This document shows, in pieces, positions 4,607-12,314 of a DNA stretch of 17,735 bases. Where the stretch lies: NCBI GenBank assembly GCA_964388495.1, contig CAYMAT010000026.1, positions 1 to 17,735 of the forward strand, written 5' to 3'. Positions within the stretch are counted from its first letter, which is position 1; every line of letters begins with the position of its first letter. The notes under the pieces were generated by a model. That model had not been told where the DNA came from. It searched no databases and saw nothing but the letters and a program-made list of their open reading frames with translations. The position numbers and the translations under genes were made by a program. The stretch is from CAYMAT01 sp964388495 (GTDB lineage Bacteria > Patescibacteriota > Gracilibacteria > Peribacterales > Peribacteraceae).

Positions 4607-6007
4607 TCAGCCAACACTCCCCTCCATCTCCAGCTCGATCAATCGATTCATCTCCACCGCGTATTCCAGCGGTAACTGGCGGACGATAGGCTCTATGAAT
4701 CCGTTCACGATCATGGCACGCGCCTCGTCTTCACCAATTCCCCTGCTCATGAGGTAGAAGAGGTCTTCCTCAGAGAGCTTTCCGACTGTTGCTTCATGCG
4801 CGATGGTGACATCGTTATTACGGATTTGGATGTCCGGGATGGTGTCCGTGCGGCTGATTTCATCGAGTAGCAATGCATCGCACTCCACGTTGGCCGTGCA
4901 GTCGTGGGCGTTGGGGGAGATCTTCAGCTGCCCGCGGTAGACCGAAACTCCGCCATCCTTGCTGATGGATTTACTCACTACCTTGCTGCTGGTGTGGGGC
5001 GCCATGTGAAAGACCTTGGCACCCGTGTCCTGCCACTGGCCTTTGTTGGCGAATGCGATGGCCATGTGGTCACAGCGTGCGCCCTCGCCGACGAGCACCG
5101 AGCAGGGATAGAGCATCGTGACCCCGCTCCCCATATTGCCGCCAATCCACTCCATGGTGCCGTCCTTCTCCACAATCGCGCGCTTGGTGTTGAGGTTGTA
5201 GGTATCGCGGCTCCAGTTTTCCACGGATGAATACCGGGCCTTGGCACCGGGCTTTACGAAAATTTCGACCAGTCCCGCATGCAGTGCTTGCGATCCATAT
5301 TTGGGCGCCGAACACCCCTCGATGTAATGCACGTCTGCCTGGTCTTCGACGACGATGAGCGTGTGCTCAAACTGGCCCATGTTCTTGGCGTTCATGCGGA
5401 AGTACGCCTGCAGGGGATCCTTCACCTTCACGCCCTTGGGGATGTAGAGGAAGGTGCCACCGCTCCATACCGCGCCGTGCAGCGCCGCGAATTTATGGTC
5501 CGTGGCCGGCACGCACTTCATGAAGTACTTCTGCACAATGTCCGGGTGCCGGCGCACTGCATCGTCCATGTCTAAGAAGATGACACCCATCGCCTCCCAT
5601 TCCTTTTTGAGGTTGTGGTAGATGACGTCGCTCTCGTACTGGGCCCCCACTCCCGCGAGCATTTTTCGCTCGGCTTCCGGAATGCCTAAGCGATCGTAGA
5701 CTTTGCGGATGTCCTCCGGCACCTCGCCCCAGTCATCCGTGTTGGATGCACCCGCCCGGGCGTAGTAGATGATGTCGTCCAAATCGAGCGTAGAGAGATC
5801 CGCACCCCACGTAGGCATGGGTTTATCCCGGAAAATCTTGAGCGATTCCAAGCGATGCTTAAGCATCCACTCCGGCTCCTTTTTGTCAGACGAAATGCGC
5901 CGGACCACTTCCTCATCCACGCCCCTCTTTGCCCCCTCCGCGTAGGGGGCGGGATTTGCCGTGTCGAAAATTTCACGAGACAAGCCGCTGAAGATGGGCT
6001 GGGACAT
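4607..6007 (-). CDS. sufB: Fe-S cluster assembly scaffold SufB
   Basis: SufB is the scaffold subunit of SufBC2D on which Fe-S clusters are built in the cytoplasm. The 466-aa length is normal. The N-terminus has the family pattern KKEPEWMLKHRLESLKIF (42-59) and YYARAGASNTDDWGEVP (81-97). The core shows SGGTFLYIPKGVKVKDPLQ (182-200) and VENWSRDTYNLNTKR (262-276). The C-terminus has NNDVTIAHEATVGKLSEEDLFYL (397-419) and ends EMEGSVG. Cys376 in VECDALLL and Glu405 in HEATVG align with E. coli Cys405 and Glu434, both needed for assembly (same offset of 29), so the scaffold looks functional. The start at 6007 gives a standard N-terminus and lies 6 nt after TATAGT; upstream in-frame codons run into the divergent gene. 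It stands alone rather than in a sufBCD operon. Confidence 0.97.
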   Translation of the reverse strand: MSQPIFSGLSREIFDTANPAPYAEGAKRGVDEEVVRRISSDKKEPEWMLKHRLESLKIFRDKPMPTWGADLSTLDLDDIIYYARAGASNTDDWGEVPEDIRKVYDRLGIPEAERKMLAGVGAQYESDVIYHNLKKEWEAMGVIFLDMDDAVRRHPDIVQKYFMKCVPATDHKFAALHGAVWSGGTFLYIPKGVKVKDPLQAYFRMNAKNMGQFEHTLIVVEDQADVHYIEGCSAPKYGSQALHAGLVEIFVKPGAKARYSSVENWSRDTYNLNTKRAIVEKDGTMEWIGGNMGSGVTMLYPCSVLVGEGARCDHMAIAFANKGQWQDTGAKVFHMAPHTSSKVVSKSISKDGGVSVYRGQLKISPNAHDCTANVECDALLLDEISRTDTIPDIQIRNNDVTIAHEATVGKLSEEDLFYLMSRGIGEDEARAMIVNGFIEPIVRQLPLEYAVEMNRLIELEMEGSVG

Positions 6008-6013
6008 AGAAGG

Positions 6014-6026
6014 ACTATAGTATACT
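6014..6026. promoter_or_regulatory. Divergent palindromic promoter, sufB and 69-aa gene
   Basis: ACTATAGTATACT spans this spot. On the minus strand it reads TATACT (6024-6019) then TATAGT (6019-6014), 11 and 6 nt from the sufB ATG. On the plus strand it reads TATAGT (6016-6021) and TATACT (6021-6026), 24 nt before the ATG at 6051. The whole gap between the start codons is 43 bp. Confidence 0.6.
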
Positions 6027-6050
6027 GCAATACGTTCTTTCGCCTCCCCT

Positions 6051-6260
6051 ATGACCTTCGCCCTCGTCATCCTCATCACACTCATCTCTCTGGCACTCCC
6101 GTTTGTGGGCGCATGGCTGCTCTGGAAAAAGCGCAACCACTGGTGGGGCATTGTGCTGGGATTGGCATGCCTTGGACTGTTTGTGATCTCACTCCCCTGG
6201 CTCTACACCGTGGGTGTATTGCTCTTGATTGCCGTAACGGGCAACGGCTTTGGAGGCTGA
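6051..6260 (+). CDS. Two-helix small membrane protein, 69 aa
   Basis: Two hydrophobic helices, about residues 3-24 and 32-64, are joined by a short basic, aromatic loop (WKKRNHWWG). This is typical of small inner-membrane peptides; no named family is recognised. It is divergent from sufB across 43 bp. The leader from TATACT would be about 18 nt, one of the longer ones here, and it lacks a clear Shine-Dalgarno sequence. Another promoter precedes the next gene, so this may be monocistronic. Confidence 0.7.
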   Translation: MTFALVILITLISLALPFVGAWLLWKKRNHWWGIVLGLACLGLFVISLPWLYTVGVLLLIAVTGNGFGG

Positions 6261-6292
6261 TAGAGAGCTGTAAAACGCTTATGAGAGTCTTA

Positions 6293-6321
6293 TTGACGTA
6301 TATTTGCTTATTGAGTATTTT
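6293..6321 (+). promoter_or_regulatory. Near-consensus promoter for the 165-aa gene
   Basis: TTGACG (6293-6298), 17-nt spacer, TATTTT (6316-6321), then 6 nt to the ATG at 6328. This is the best -35/-10 pair in the window, and it places the transcription start on the start codon. Confidence 0.75.
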
Positions 6322-6327
6322 TGTTGC

Positions 6328-6825
6328 ATGAGTATATCTGCTTACCGGGCATTTAATAACGATGGCTACGTGTCATATCAACGCATAACGCCTGAGTCTG
6401 CAACGCTGAAAGTCGTCTACAGAAAAACGGAGGAGTTGTTCCGCGCCGTAAACGGGAATGCAAAACAGGTACTCCAAGAAATGATGAATGAGGAACATGG
6501 TGCCTTGAAAAACTGCGTCGACGGTTTTTTCAACGAAATCCTGGACCGGATGTCCAGACCTGAAGAACTGGAATGGGAGGTAGACATGCCAGCACAACTA
6601 GATGCGTCTCAAATGCGGTACAAGATGCCGACCGATGGATCCCTCATCCGCGTCCCCTTTACTGTCATCAGCCATCGTCATCAATTAGTTACGCATGCCT
6701 CCATGGAGGACGCGGAAATGGTTGCCGCGCAGCAGGAGGCATACCAACAGTGGACTCTCCGGCAGATACAGAGAAAATACAGCATGATCTACAGATCGTA
6801 CTGCAGATTGATGGGAAAAAGTTGA
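6328..6825 (+). CDS. Hypothetical 165-aa protein
   Basis: Unknown. The product is soluble and mixed helical, with clusters of Met, Glu and Arg. Residues 30-75 (TEELFRAVNGNAKQVLQEMMNEEHGALKN) look like two helices. The middle has a beta-like run (SLIRVPFTVISHRHQLVTHAS), and the C-terminus is a long Gln/Arg-rich helix (QQEAYQQWTLRQIQRKYSMIYRS, in two parts). No catalytic motif is seen. An in-frame TTG at 6304 would lengthen it but lies within the promoter spacer; the ATG at 6328, 6 nt after TATTTT, is the supported start. It has its own promoter and sits before the methyltransferase-like gene. Confidence 0.75.
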   Translation: MSISAYRAFNNDGYVSYQRITPESATLKVVYRKTEELFRAVNGNAKQVLQEMMNEEHGALKNCVDGFFNEILDRMSRPEELEWEVDMPAQLDASQMRYKMPTDGSLIRVPFTVISHRHQLVTHASMEDAEMVAAQQEAYQQWTLRQIQRKYSMIYRSYCRLMGKS

Positions 6826-6850
6826 GAGTGACGTGACGCGTCAAACAAAG

Positions 6851-6856
6851 CATACT
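6851..6856 (+). promoter_or_regulatory. -10 box CATACT for the methyltransferase-like gene
   Basis: CATACT ends 7 nt before the ATG at 6864. A GTGACG 16 nt upstream may be a weak -35. No Shine-Dalgarno sequence is present. Confidence 0.5.
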
Positions 6857-6863
6857 GACCGTT

Positions 6864-7619
6864 ATGCCTAATACGCTGCGGGACTTTGGCATGTACTTGA
6901 AACAGGGTCTCAAACACCCCTTCACCACGGCCACGTGGACGCCCCCGCGGGAAAGTTTTTTGGACAAAGTGGCTGATGCGTTCCCCAAAAAAATAGACGC
7001 CATCCTGCAGCTGGGCGTGGGGGGCGGGCTCTTTATGGAAAAGATGCTGCACGAGCGCAACCAGTTGGCGGAAGACGGGGTGTACATCGCGGTGGACTGC
7101 AATAAATCATGGATCGAGTACATACATAAAGAACGGCCTGACGTGGCCAAGGACCCGCGCGTCCACTTTATCCTCAAGTACGCGCAGCATGCGCGCGAGG
7201 CGATTGAATGTATTTTGGCGGAGCGCGGGATGGACGGGCTGGACGCCGCACTCTGGACCATCCCCAGCACGCAGATGCACAAGCGCGACGCGTGGAAGGT
7301 GATGAACGACACGGCTGCGCTCTCGCGCCCTAACGGCGTGACGATTGCGTATAACGTGGGGTCCACGGAGCCGCTCATGAAACCACATTGGAAATCCGTG
7401 GAACGCGTCATGAAGGACTACGGCGCCAATTTTGGGCTGCCCTTCCTGGCGTTTGATACCTGGATGGCGCGCAATCCCGTGCGGGAGCAGATCCACGCCA
7501 CGCTCAACGGAAAACACCTGAACGGCAAACATCTCAACGGACACAACGGCTATCTAACCCACTTAAGGCCCAAGGCCACCCAAGACACCAAGAGACGCTG
7601 GTGGCGCTTAGACCGTTGA
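6864..7619 (+). CDS. SAM-dependent methyltransferase-like protein, 251 aa
   Basis: The N-terminal part has the look of class I methyltransferases of the phospholipid N-methyltransferase/rRNA dimethylase type: a leading amphipathic segment (MYLKQGLKHPFTTATW), a helix, then motif I ILQLGVGGGLF (47-57) and an acidic strand end (VYIAVDCN, about 73-80) that would hold SAM. DAALWTIPSTQM (about 126-137) sits where motif IV is expected. The Gly-rich loop departs from the usual GxGxG, so activity and substrate are uncertain. The C-terminus carries a tandem LNGKH repeat (214-229) and a basic tail ending TKRRWWRLDR. The ATG follows CATACT by 7 nt, and the antiporter gene begins 31 nt downstream. Confidence 0.65.
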   Translation: MPNTLRDFGMYLKQGLKHPFTTATWTPPRESFLDKVADAFPKKIDAILQLGVGGGLFMEKMLHERNQLAEDGVYIAVDCNKSWIEYIHKERPDVAKDPRVHFILKYAQHAREAIECILAERGMDGLDAALWTIPSTQMHKRDAWKVMNDTAALSRPNGVTIAYNVGSTEPLMKPHWKSVERVMKDYGANFGLPFLAFDTWMARNPVREQIHATLNGKHLNGKHLNGHNGYLTHLRPKATQDTKRRWWRLDR

Positions 7620-7650
7620 TTGGCAGCAAAAACACTGTTAAGAAGCCGCC

Positions 7651-9426
7651 ATGCAAACCCTCCTCACGCATGGACGCCGCTACATGGCCATCGCCGCACT
7701 TCTTGCCGGCGGCTATCTGGCTTCCCGCGGATTTGAACAGCTGTATATCCACATCCTTCCGCATCTGGGGGAATCGTCGCAGATGCTGGGAGTGTTTCTG
7801 GAATTGATGGTGATAGCAGTGTTCGGATTTTTGGCATACGAGGTGGCCAAGCCCACGGTGATTCCGTCCTTTGTACTTGCGGTGTTCATTGGCATCACCG
7901 CACGCGGCTCGCTGCAGGTGATTGTGCAGAATACGGGACTGCTGACCACGCTCACCACGCTGGGCGCGGTGTTTATCCTGTTTGGCGGAGGTCTGGATAC
8001 GCCTTTTGCGCGCTTCAAAACTCTGATTGGCCCCATCCTGTCCGTGGCATTTGTGGGCACGTTGGTGACGGCGATTCTCTTTACCATGGGTCTCATGACA
8101 ATCGGAACCCTGCTGGGCTTTGCCGTGCCTTTGGCAGGAGCAGTGATTGTGGGTTCCGCCTTGGCCTCCACGGATCCCGCCGCCATCATCCCCAGCTTCC
8201 GCTCACTGGCGTTCCGCAATCCGCGAGTGAAATATATCGCGGTAAGCGAGAGCGCTATTAACGACGTAGTGGGCGCGGTCCTGACCGGCGTGTTTTTAAT
8301 GGTGTTCACTGCAGGCGGAGAAGCCGCCCCCCAGTCCATTAGCAACGCATACGCCAGCTTGCTCAGCCGCGAGACAGGCATGGATGTGATTTGGGAACTC
8401 CTGATTGGCGGGGCGGTGGGCGTGATTGGCTTTGCCATACTGCACGGATGGAACCAGTGGAAGACACGCTTTGGCACGGGAGGAGAGGCGGACGCGGCGC
8501 TGTTCCTTGCCGTTCCGCTTTTCTGTTACTCGCTGGCCACCGCGCTCCATGGCAGCGGCTTTTTGGCCGTCTTCATCAGCAGTCTTCTCTTCCACATAGA
8601 CGAGCACTTCCGCCCCGTGGAGCACTATTTCAACCACACCATTGAGGCATTCATGAAGCCACTGATCTTCATGCTTCTGGGAGCCAGTGTGGATGTGCGC
8701 GACCTGCTTGCCGTGGCGCCGCTGGGAATTGCCATGGGCGTGCTCTTCATGGCGGTCATTCGCCCCTTTGCGGTCTTCCTCACGCTCTCACCGTTTATGC
8801 GCGGAAAGCACAAGATGACCGCGCGCGAGCTCCTGTTCCTTTCCTTTGTGCGTGAGACGGGCGTGATCCCGGCCGTCCTGCTGATTGGCCTGAAAGCCGC
8901 GGGCATAGAAGGATCGGACATGGTGATTGCCGTGGGCCTGTGGGTGATTCTGCTTACGCTCATCATCCAACCCGCGTTTACTCCTCTGGTGGCCAAAAAA
9001 CTGGGCATCGCGGCAAATGCGGCCCCCTTCCCCCACACCGCACACAAGGGTCAGGTGGCTGTGCTGTGCTCACGCGGGGATTCTTTTATTGGCAGGCTGC
9101 GAACGGTGGCAGACTGGGCATCGCGGCACGCGGTGGCAAGCGTGGTGGTGCTGCACTGTCCGGAGAGCAAGTATTCCCCGGAATACAGCAAAGCCATGCA
9201 TGGCGCGATGGAAAAGCTGGGGCAGGTTATCAATGCGGAAATGGAGGCACAGGGCCACTCGCCGCTCAAATTTGAGTTCATTGGGAGGCAGGGCTTGCTG
9301 CAGGAAAACGTGGAGTCTTTCACAAAGGAAAATGATGCCGCCATCATTTTTGTGGGCAACAAAATGCTCGATTACCGGCTGGAAGACGTAAAACGATTGA
9401 GTGTGCCTTTTGTCTTCCTGGCGTAA
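7651..9426 (+). CDS. Na+/H+ antiporter, CPA1/NhaP type, with cytoplasmic Usp-like tail
   Basis: This exchanges Na+ (or K+) for H+ across the inner membrane. About 12 hydrophobic helices cover residues 10-455. Two CPA motifs are visible: STDPAA (173-178), part of the unwound-helix region, and ESAINDVVGAV (200-210), whose Asn204-Asp205 pair is the CPA1 ion-binding signature. A single Asp fits the electroneutral CPA1 class. After the membrane domain, residues 465-591 form a soluble domain with alternating strands (VAVLCSRGDSFIGRLRTV, ASVVVLHCPES, AAIIFVGNK, VPFVFLA) resembling a universal-stress-protein fold, likely a regulatory sensor. No strong Shine-Dalgarno sequence precedes the ATG at 7651. 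The stop codon abuts that of the K+ channel gene. Confidence 0.9.
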   Translation: MQTLLTHGRRYMAIAALLAGGYLASRGFEQLYIHILPHLGESSQMLGVFLELMVIAVFGFLAYEVAKPTVIPSFVLAVFIGITARGSLQVIVQNTGLLTTLTTLGAVFILFGGGLDTPFARFKTLIGPILSVAFVGTLVTAILFTMGLMTIGTLLGFAVPLAGAVIVGSALASTDPAAIIPSFRSLAFRNPRVKYIAVSESAINDVVGAVLTGVFLMVFTAGGEAAPQSISNAYASLLSRETGMDVIWELLIGGAVGVIGFAILHGWNQWKTRFGTGGEADAALFLAVPLFCYSLATALHGSGFLAVFISSLLFHIDEHFRPVEHYFNHTIEAFMKPLIFMLLGASVDVRDLLAVAPLGIAMGVLFMAVIRPFAVFLTLSPFMRGKHKMTARELLFLSFVRETGVIPAVLLIGLKAAGIEGSDMVIAVGLWVILLTLIIQPAFTPLVAKKLGIAANAAPFPHTAHKGQVAVLCSRGDSFIGRLRTVADWASRHAVASVVVLHCPESKYSPEYSKAMHGAMEKLGQVINAEMEAQGHSPLKFEFIGRQGLLQENVESFTKENDAAIIFVGNKMLDYRLEDVKRLSVPFVFLA

Positions 9427-10254
9427 TCACGCCTCCGCCATTGCCTGCATTGCGCTGCGGCACTGCTCGCGGTTCTCCGGTGAAACGGCCTGCTCCCAGG
9501 CCCGCATGGTCTGCCGGGCGAACCCCGTGAGTGCCAAAAGTTCCGACTGTGCGGCAGCGTGCACGGAGATATCAATTCCCTGTTTTTTGAACACCGCCAA
9601 CATCGTCCGGAACCTTTGCGAGGTGCGCAAAACCGATTCAATCAGAAGCGCCTCCCGGCGGGGATCCAGATCGTACCAGTCAAAGTCGTCGTAAAAATCC
9701 AGGATGCCCTCGCAGAGGACCTGCGACTTGCGGAAAATGACGGTGAGGTTGTCCCACGAGCGCTCGCTTAAGGCGCGCTTCGTTTCCGCTTCCTGGATGA
9801 TCTCGTCGCAATCGTGACGGAGAATAAAGAAGCCTTCGCGCGTGTTGTTGAAGGCATTCTGGAACGCCAGACGGTGGATATTCCTGAGCGCGGTTTCCTG
9901 TTTTCCGGACACGATTTTACTGACAAAGATACCAAAGAGCGCAAAGCCCAGAACCGCCTCCAGGGCAACAACTGCCTTGGCAATCCCCACCGGGACATAA
10001 TCGCCAAAGCCCACAGTGGTGGCCGTGATGATGCTGAAATAAATGCTGTTTCCTATTTGTTCCACAATGGTCCCCATCTCGCGGATGGCGGGGATGCCGT
10101 TGCCGGGAGCAAAGAGACTGAGGAACAGATACGTCTGCGAAAAGAGCAAAACCATGAAGACCCATGCACCAAACAAGGCGCTATATGGAAGCATGCTGGC
10201 ACGCTCTATGAGACCCAGAAGCAGATAGTGGCGTTGTGTGTGTTTCCTCTTCAT
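9427..10254 (-). CDS. Two-TM potassium channel with soluble C-terminal domain
   Basis: The first 118 residues are an ion-channel pore unit: a helix at about 22-50, a pore helix, the selectivity filter TTVGFGDY (79-86) and a second helix at about 92-115. TVGFGD is diagnostic for K+ channels, so the protein likely forms a tetrameric inner-membrane K+ channel. Residues 119-275 are helical and charged; I see no RCK/TrkA nucleotide-binding Gly motif, so the gating domain is of unknown type. TATAAT lies 8 nt upstream of the ATG at 10254; a nearer ATG at 10258 is out of frame. It follows the deacylase gene by 21 nt on the same strand and meets the antiporter tail to tail with no spacer. Confidence 0.9.
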   Translation of the reverse strand: MKRKHTQRHYLLLGLIERASMLPYSALFGAWVFMVLLFSQTYLFLSLFAPGNGIPAIREMGTIVEQIGNSIYFSIITATTVGFGDYVPVGIAKAVVALEAVLGFALFGIFVSKIVSGKQETALRNIHRLAFQNAFNNTREGFFILRHDCDEIIQEAETKRALSERSWDNLTVIFRKSQVLCEGILDFYDDFDWYDLDPRREALLIESVLRTSQRFRTMLAVFKKQGIDISVHAAAQSELLALTGFARQTMRAWEQAVSPENREQCRSAMQAMAEA

Positions 10255-10262
10255 TCATGACC

Positions 10263-10268
10263 ATTATA
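10263..10268 (-). promoter_or_regulatory. Consensus -10 TATAAT for the K+ channel gene
   Basis: A perfect TATAAT on the minus strand lies 8 nt before the ATG at 10254, inside the 21-nt gap after the deacylase stop. It gives the channel its own potential leaderless transcript within an apparent operon. Confidence 0.6.
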
Positions 10269-10275
10269 GCGTTTT

Positions 10276-10773
10276 TTACGCATTTCGGACAGGGACATCT
10301 ATCACCTGGAAGGCGTGTCCTGTCGCTTTCAAAAACGCTTCCAGCCCCGCGTGGGGAATGTTGAGTGTGGCGGTATTGATGAGCGGGTGGCAGCAGAGGG
10401 AATCGGCATTCCAGATGGATTGATCGATAAAAACCTCCATGTGCCGCTCTGTATCACACGCAAGACCCAGCACCGTGACGGAACCGGGTTCGACCCCCAA
10501 ATATTTTTCGAGGTTCTCCGGGGAACCAAAGGAGAGCTTACTGACACCAAAGACCTTGGTGAGAGCTTTGAGATCCGCACTCTTCTCATGGGGGACCACC
10601 ACCAGGAAATGGCGGTTGTCGTTCTTGTCACGCAGGAAGAGGTTCTTGGTATTCACACCCGGAAGGTTGAGCTCTTTTTCATACGCCGCGGAATCCTCGC
10701 AGGTGAAAAAGGCGGGGTGGTCGTAGCGCGTGAAGGCGATGCCGTGGCTTGTGAGGAAGGACTGGATATCCAC
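10276..10773 (-). CDS. YbaK/ProX-type aminoacyl-tRNA deacylase
   Basis: Members of this family hydrolyse mischarged tRNAs, for example Ala-tRNA(Pro), in trans and so protect translation fidelity. The 165-aa length fits a free-standing PrdX/ProX domain. It starts with a helix and HPAFFTCEDS (19-28), which resembles the family's HPPVFT motif. NTKNLFLRDK (41-50) follows, with the conserved Lys43 expected in the active site, then HFLVVVP and a late GVEPGSVTVLGL (near 92-103) that matches the family's GxxPGSVTPLGL segment. The tail has the HPLINTATL motif. GTG at 10773 is the start, since it sits 6 nt after TATGCT. It lies 18 nt after the 199-aa gene. Confidence 0.88.
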   Translation of the reverse strand: MDIQSFLTSHGIAFTRYDHPAFFTCEDSAAYEKELNLPGVNTKNLFLRDKNDNRHFLVVVPHEKSADLKALTKVFGVSKLSFGSPENLEKYLGVEPGSVTVLGLACDTERHMEVFIDQSIWNADSLCCHPLINTATLNIPHAGLEAFLKATGHAFQVIDVPVRNA

Positions 10774-10779
10774 AACCAG

Positions 10780-10785
10780 AGCATA
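10780..10785 (-). promoter_or_regulatory. -10-like TATGCT for the deacylase gene
   Basis: On the minus strand TATGCT lies 6 nt before the GTG at 10773, inside the 18-nt gap after the upstream stop codon. The position matches the leaderless pattern seen at other genes. Confidence 0.45.
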
Positions 10786-10791
10786 GCGAAT

Positions 10792-11391
10792 TTACGCAGA
10801 TGTTTTGTAGATACCCAGGATTTCCTTCATGCGTCCCAAAACATCCTGAGGGGACCACGTCAGGAGCATATGCCGCAACCGGTAGCGTGCTTCATCCAAT
10901 CGCGCTTCTGGGGGGTAACCGTCGCCGTACACATCACGCGAAACCATGCGCGCCAAAAATCTGGCGAAAGTTTCTATATCCGGCTCATCCACCCGTTCCG
11001 TCAGCCTCTGCTGAACAATCTCCGTCAGATAATGGATATCGGGCAAAAGATTTGTTTCCGCTTCTAAGGAAAATTCCGGATGCGCATCCCAGGATTTGTA
11101 CCGCGCGTTTTGTTCCACACATGCGGTGATTTTTTCGCATGACAGTTCCAACACAACATCGTTGATGTGTACACGCACGGCATCGGCAATCTTTTCCGCA
11201 TCCTTGTCTTTGTATGAGGGATCATCCAGATAATCCTGAACGGCAATATCCACCATATGGCTCACATAATCCCGGATGTCATCCAGCGTGCTGATACCCG
11301 CAGCCTCATCCACGGCCCCTTTCACATCCTGTTCCCACTGGTTTATTTGGCGCCCCAGCACGGAATGCACATTGTCTACAGACGCTTCCAT
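10792..11391 (-). CDS. Hypothetical helical protein, 199 aa
   Basis: Not recognised. The sequence is almost entirely helical, acidic and soluble; examples are DDIRDYVSHMVDIAVQDYL (37-55) and ARYRLRHMLLTWSPQDVLGR near the C-terminus. No membrane segment, signal or Cys motif is present apart from a pair of Cys in ELSCEKITACVEQ. It is the first gene of a tightly packed minus-strand set with the tRNA deacylase (18-nt gap) and the K+ channel. TACCAT lies 8 nt before the ATG at 11391. A helical regulatory or adaptor protein is possible but unproven. Confidence 0.75.
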   Translation of the reverse strand: MEASVDNVHSVLGRQINQWEQDVKGAVDEAAGISTLDDIRDYVSHMVDIAVQDYLDDPSYKDKDAEKIADAVRVHINDVVLELSCEKITACVEQNARYKSWDAHPEFSLEAETNLLPDIHYLTEIVQQRLTERVDEPDIETFARFLARMVSRDVYGDGYPPEARLDEARYRLRHMLLTWSPQDVLGRMKEILGIYKTSA

Positions 11392-11399
11392 AACCGGTC

Positions 11400-11405
11400 A
11401 TGGTA
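11400..11405 (-). promoter_or_regulatory. -10-like TACCAT for the 199-aa gene
   Basis: On the minus strand TACCAT is followed by 8 nt and the ATG at 11391. The same hexamer with the same 8-nt gap precedes the ferredoxin gene. No clear -35 is visible. The rest of the gap up to about 11550 shows no gene I can support. Confidence 0.4.
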
Positions 11406-11549
11406 CCGTTTTTCTCCGGGAAAACATCTTTTTTGGACACATTCCGCATCGCCAGAAGACCGCGGATTGGCGTGGAGTATGCGGGGAAAAGATGGAGTGG
11501 AAGATTGTTACGGTTCTACGTAAAGGGAAATGACTATGTTTCTAAAAAG

Positions 11550-11597
11550 TAATTCGTAATTTGTACTTCGTAATGTACGAATAACCAATGACGAATC
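11550..11597. repeat. TTCGTAAT repeats with inverted copies
   Basis: TTCGTAAT occurs at 11553-11560 and 11567-11574, and its complement TACGAA at 11576-11581, with a further ACGAAT at 11591-11596. TTCGTA-ATG-TACGAA (11567-11581) forms a hairpin. On the minus strand the block follows the second SIMPL gene and ends in a T run (about 11549-11545), so it may act as a terminator. Confidence 0.5.
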
Positions 11598-11602
11598 ACC
11601 GA

Positions 11603-12304
11603 TTATTCAATTTCATAAGTGGCCGTCACATGAATGGTGACTTCACGGTCGCGAGTGGGTTTTTTGCCGGGGGCGGAAATGGAACCGCCGATACTTTCCA
11701 CCTTCTCTTCCGATGTGCTGGCTACCAATTTACCCAAAATTTTCCCCTGCTTCTCCGCCAAAAATGCCGCGCGATCCTTGGCATCCGCCTCCGCCTCTTC
11801 CTTGGCGGTCAGACGCGCGTGGGCAAAGGTGGGCTGGCTGGCCACGGGATCCGTGACAAAAACAGCTCCCGCCTTTTTTGCGGCAGCCACAATCAAGGGA
11901 AGCTTTGCCTCGTCACGCACATACACGTGGAACTTCTGGGTGGCATCGATCAGCTGGACATTGAGCGGTTGGCGCCCCACGCGTATGGCATCGGTGCGGA
12001 TATCCGTGGTGGCCACACCCTGCAGCGCCAAAGCCTTATACACATCCTCAATCACCGGCTTGAGACGTGCCAAGGCCTCTTTTGCGGTGGGGAGCCCTTT
12101 GACAGATACGGAGAACTCTATTTCCGCAAGATTGGCACCCACGGCTTTCTGCCCCTTCCCCACCACGGTCACCGTCTGGGCGGCATGGAACATGCGGTAC
12201 CCACCGCTGAGGTAGAAGACGCCCACTCCCGCCACGGCCGCCACGGCAAACGCGGTAAGAACGGTGGAAAGGCCGATGCGCGGTGCGGAGGGCTTGGCGG
12301 GCAT
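11603..12304 (-). CDS. SIMPL-domain (DUF541) membrane-anchored protein, second copy
   Basis: The 233-aa protein has one N-terminal membrane segment (about 12-33) followed by an exported domain of the SIMPL/DUF541 type. Family signs are TVTVVGKGQKAVGANLAEIEFSV near 44-66, a middle helix pair, and the ending EVTIHVTATYEIE. SIMPL proteins form oligomeric shells in the periplasm or outside the membrane; the role is poorly defined. It lies 10 nt after its paralogue, with no Shine-Dalgarno sequence; TAACAT 7 nt before the ATG is a weak -10 candidate. It differs from the first copy in lacking the YPPMYARG-type loop, so the copies have diverged. Confidence 0.85.
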   Translation of the reverse strand: MPAKPSAPRIGLSTVLTAFAVAAVAGVGVFYLSGGYRMFHAAQTVTVVGKGQKAVGANLAEIEFSVSVKGLPTAKEALARLKPVIEDVYKALALQGVATTDIRTDAIRVGRQPLNVQLIDATQKFHVYVRDEAKLPLIVAAAKKAGAVFVTDPVASQPTFAHARLTAKEEAEADAKDRAAFLAEKQGKILGKLVASTSEEKVESIGGSISAPGKKPTRDREVTIHVTATYEIE

Positions 12305-12314
12305 GGAGCCAATG

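Noticed and set aside
11492..11533. 13-codon frame (MEWKIVTVLRKGK)
   Set aside because: Too short, with no promoter nearby and no composition that sets it apart from chance.
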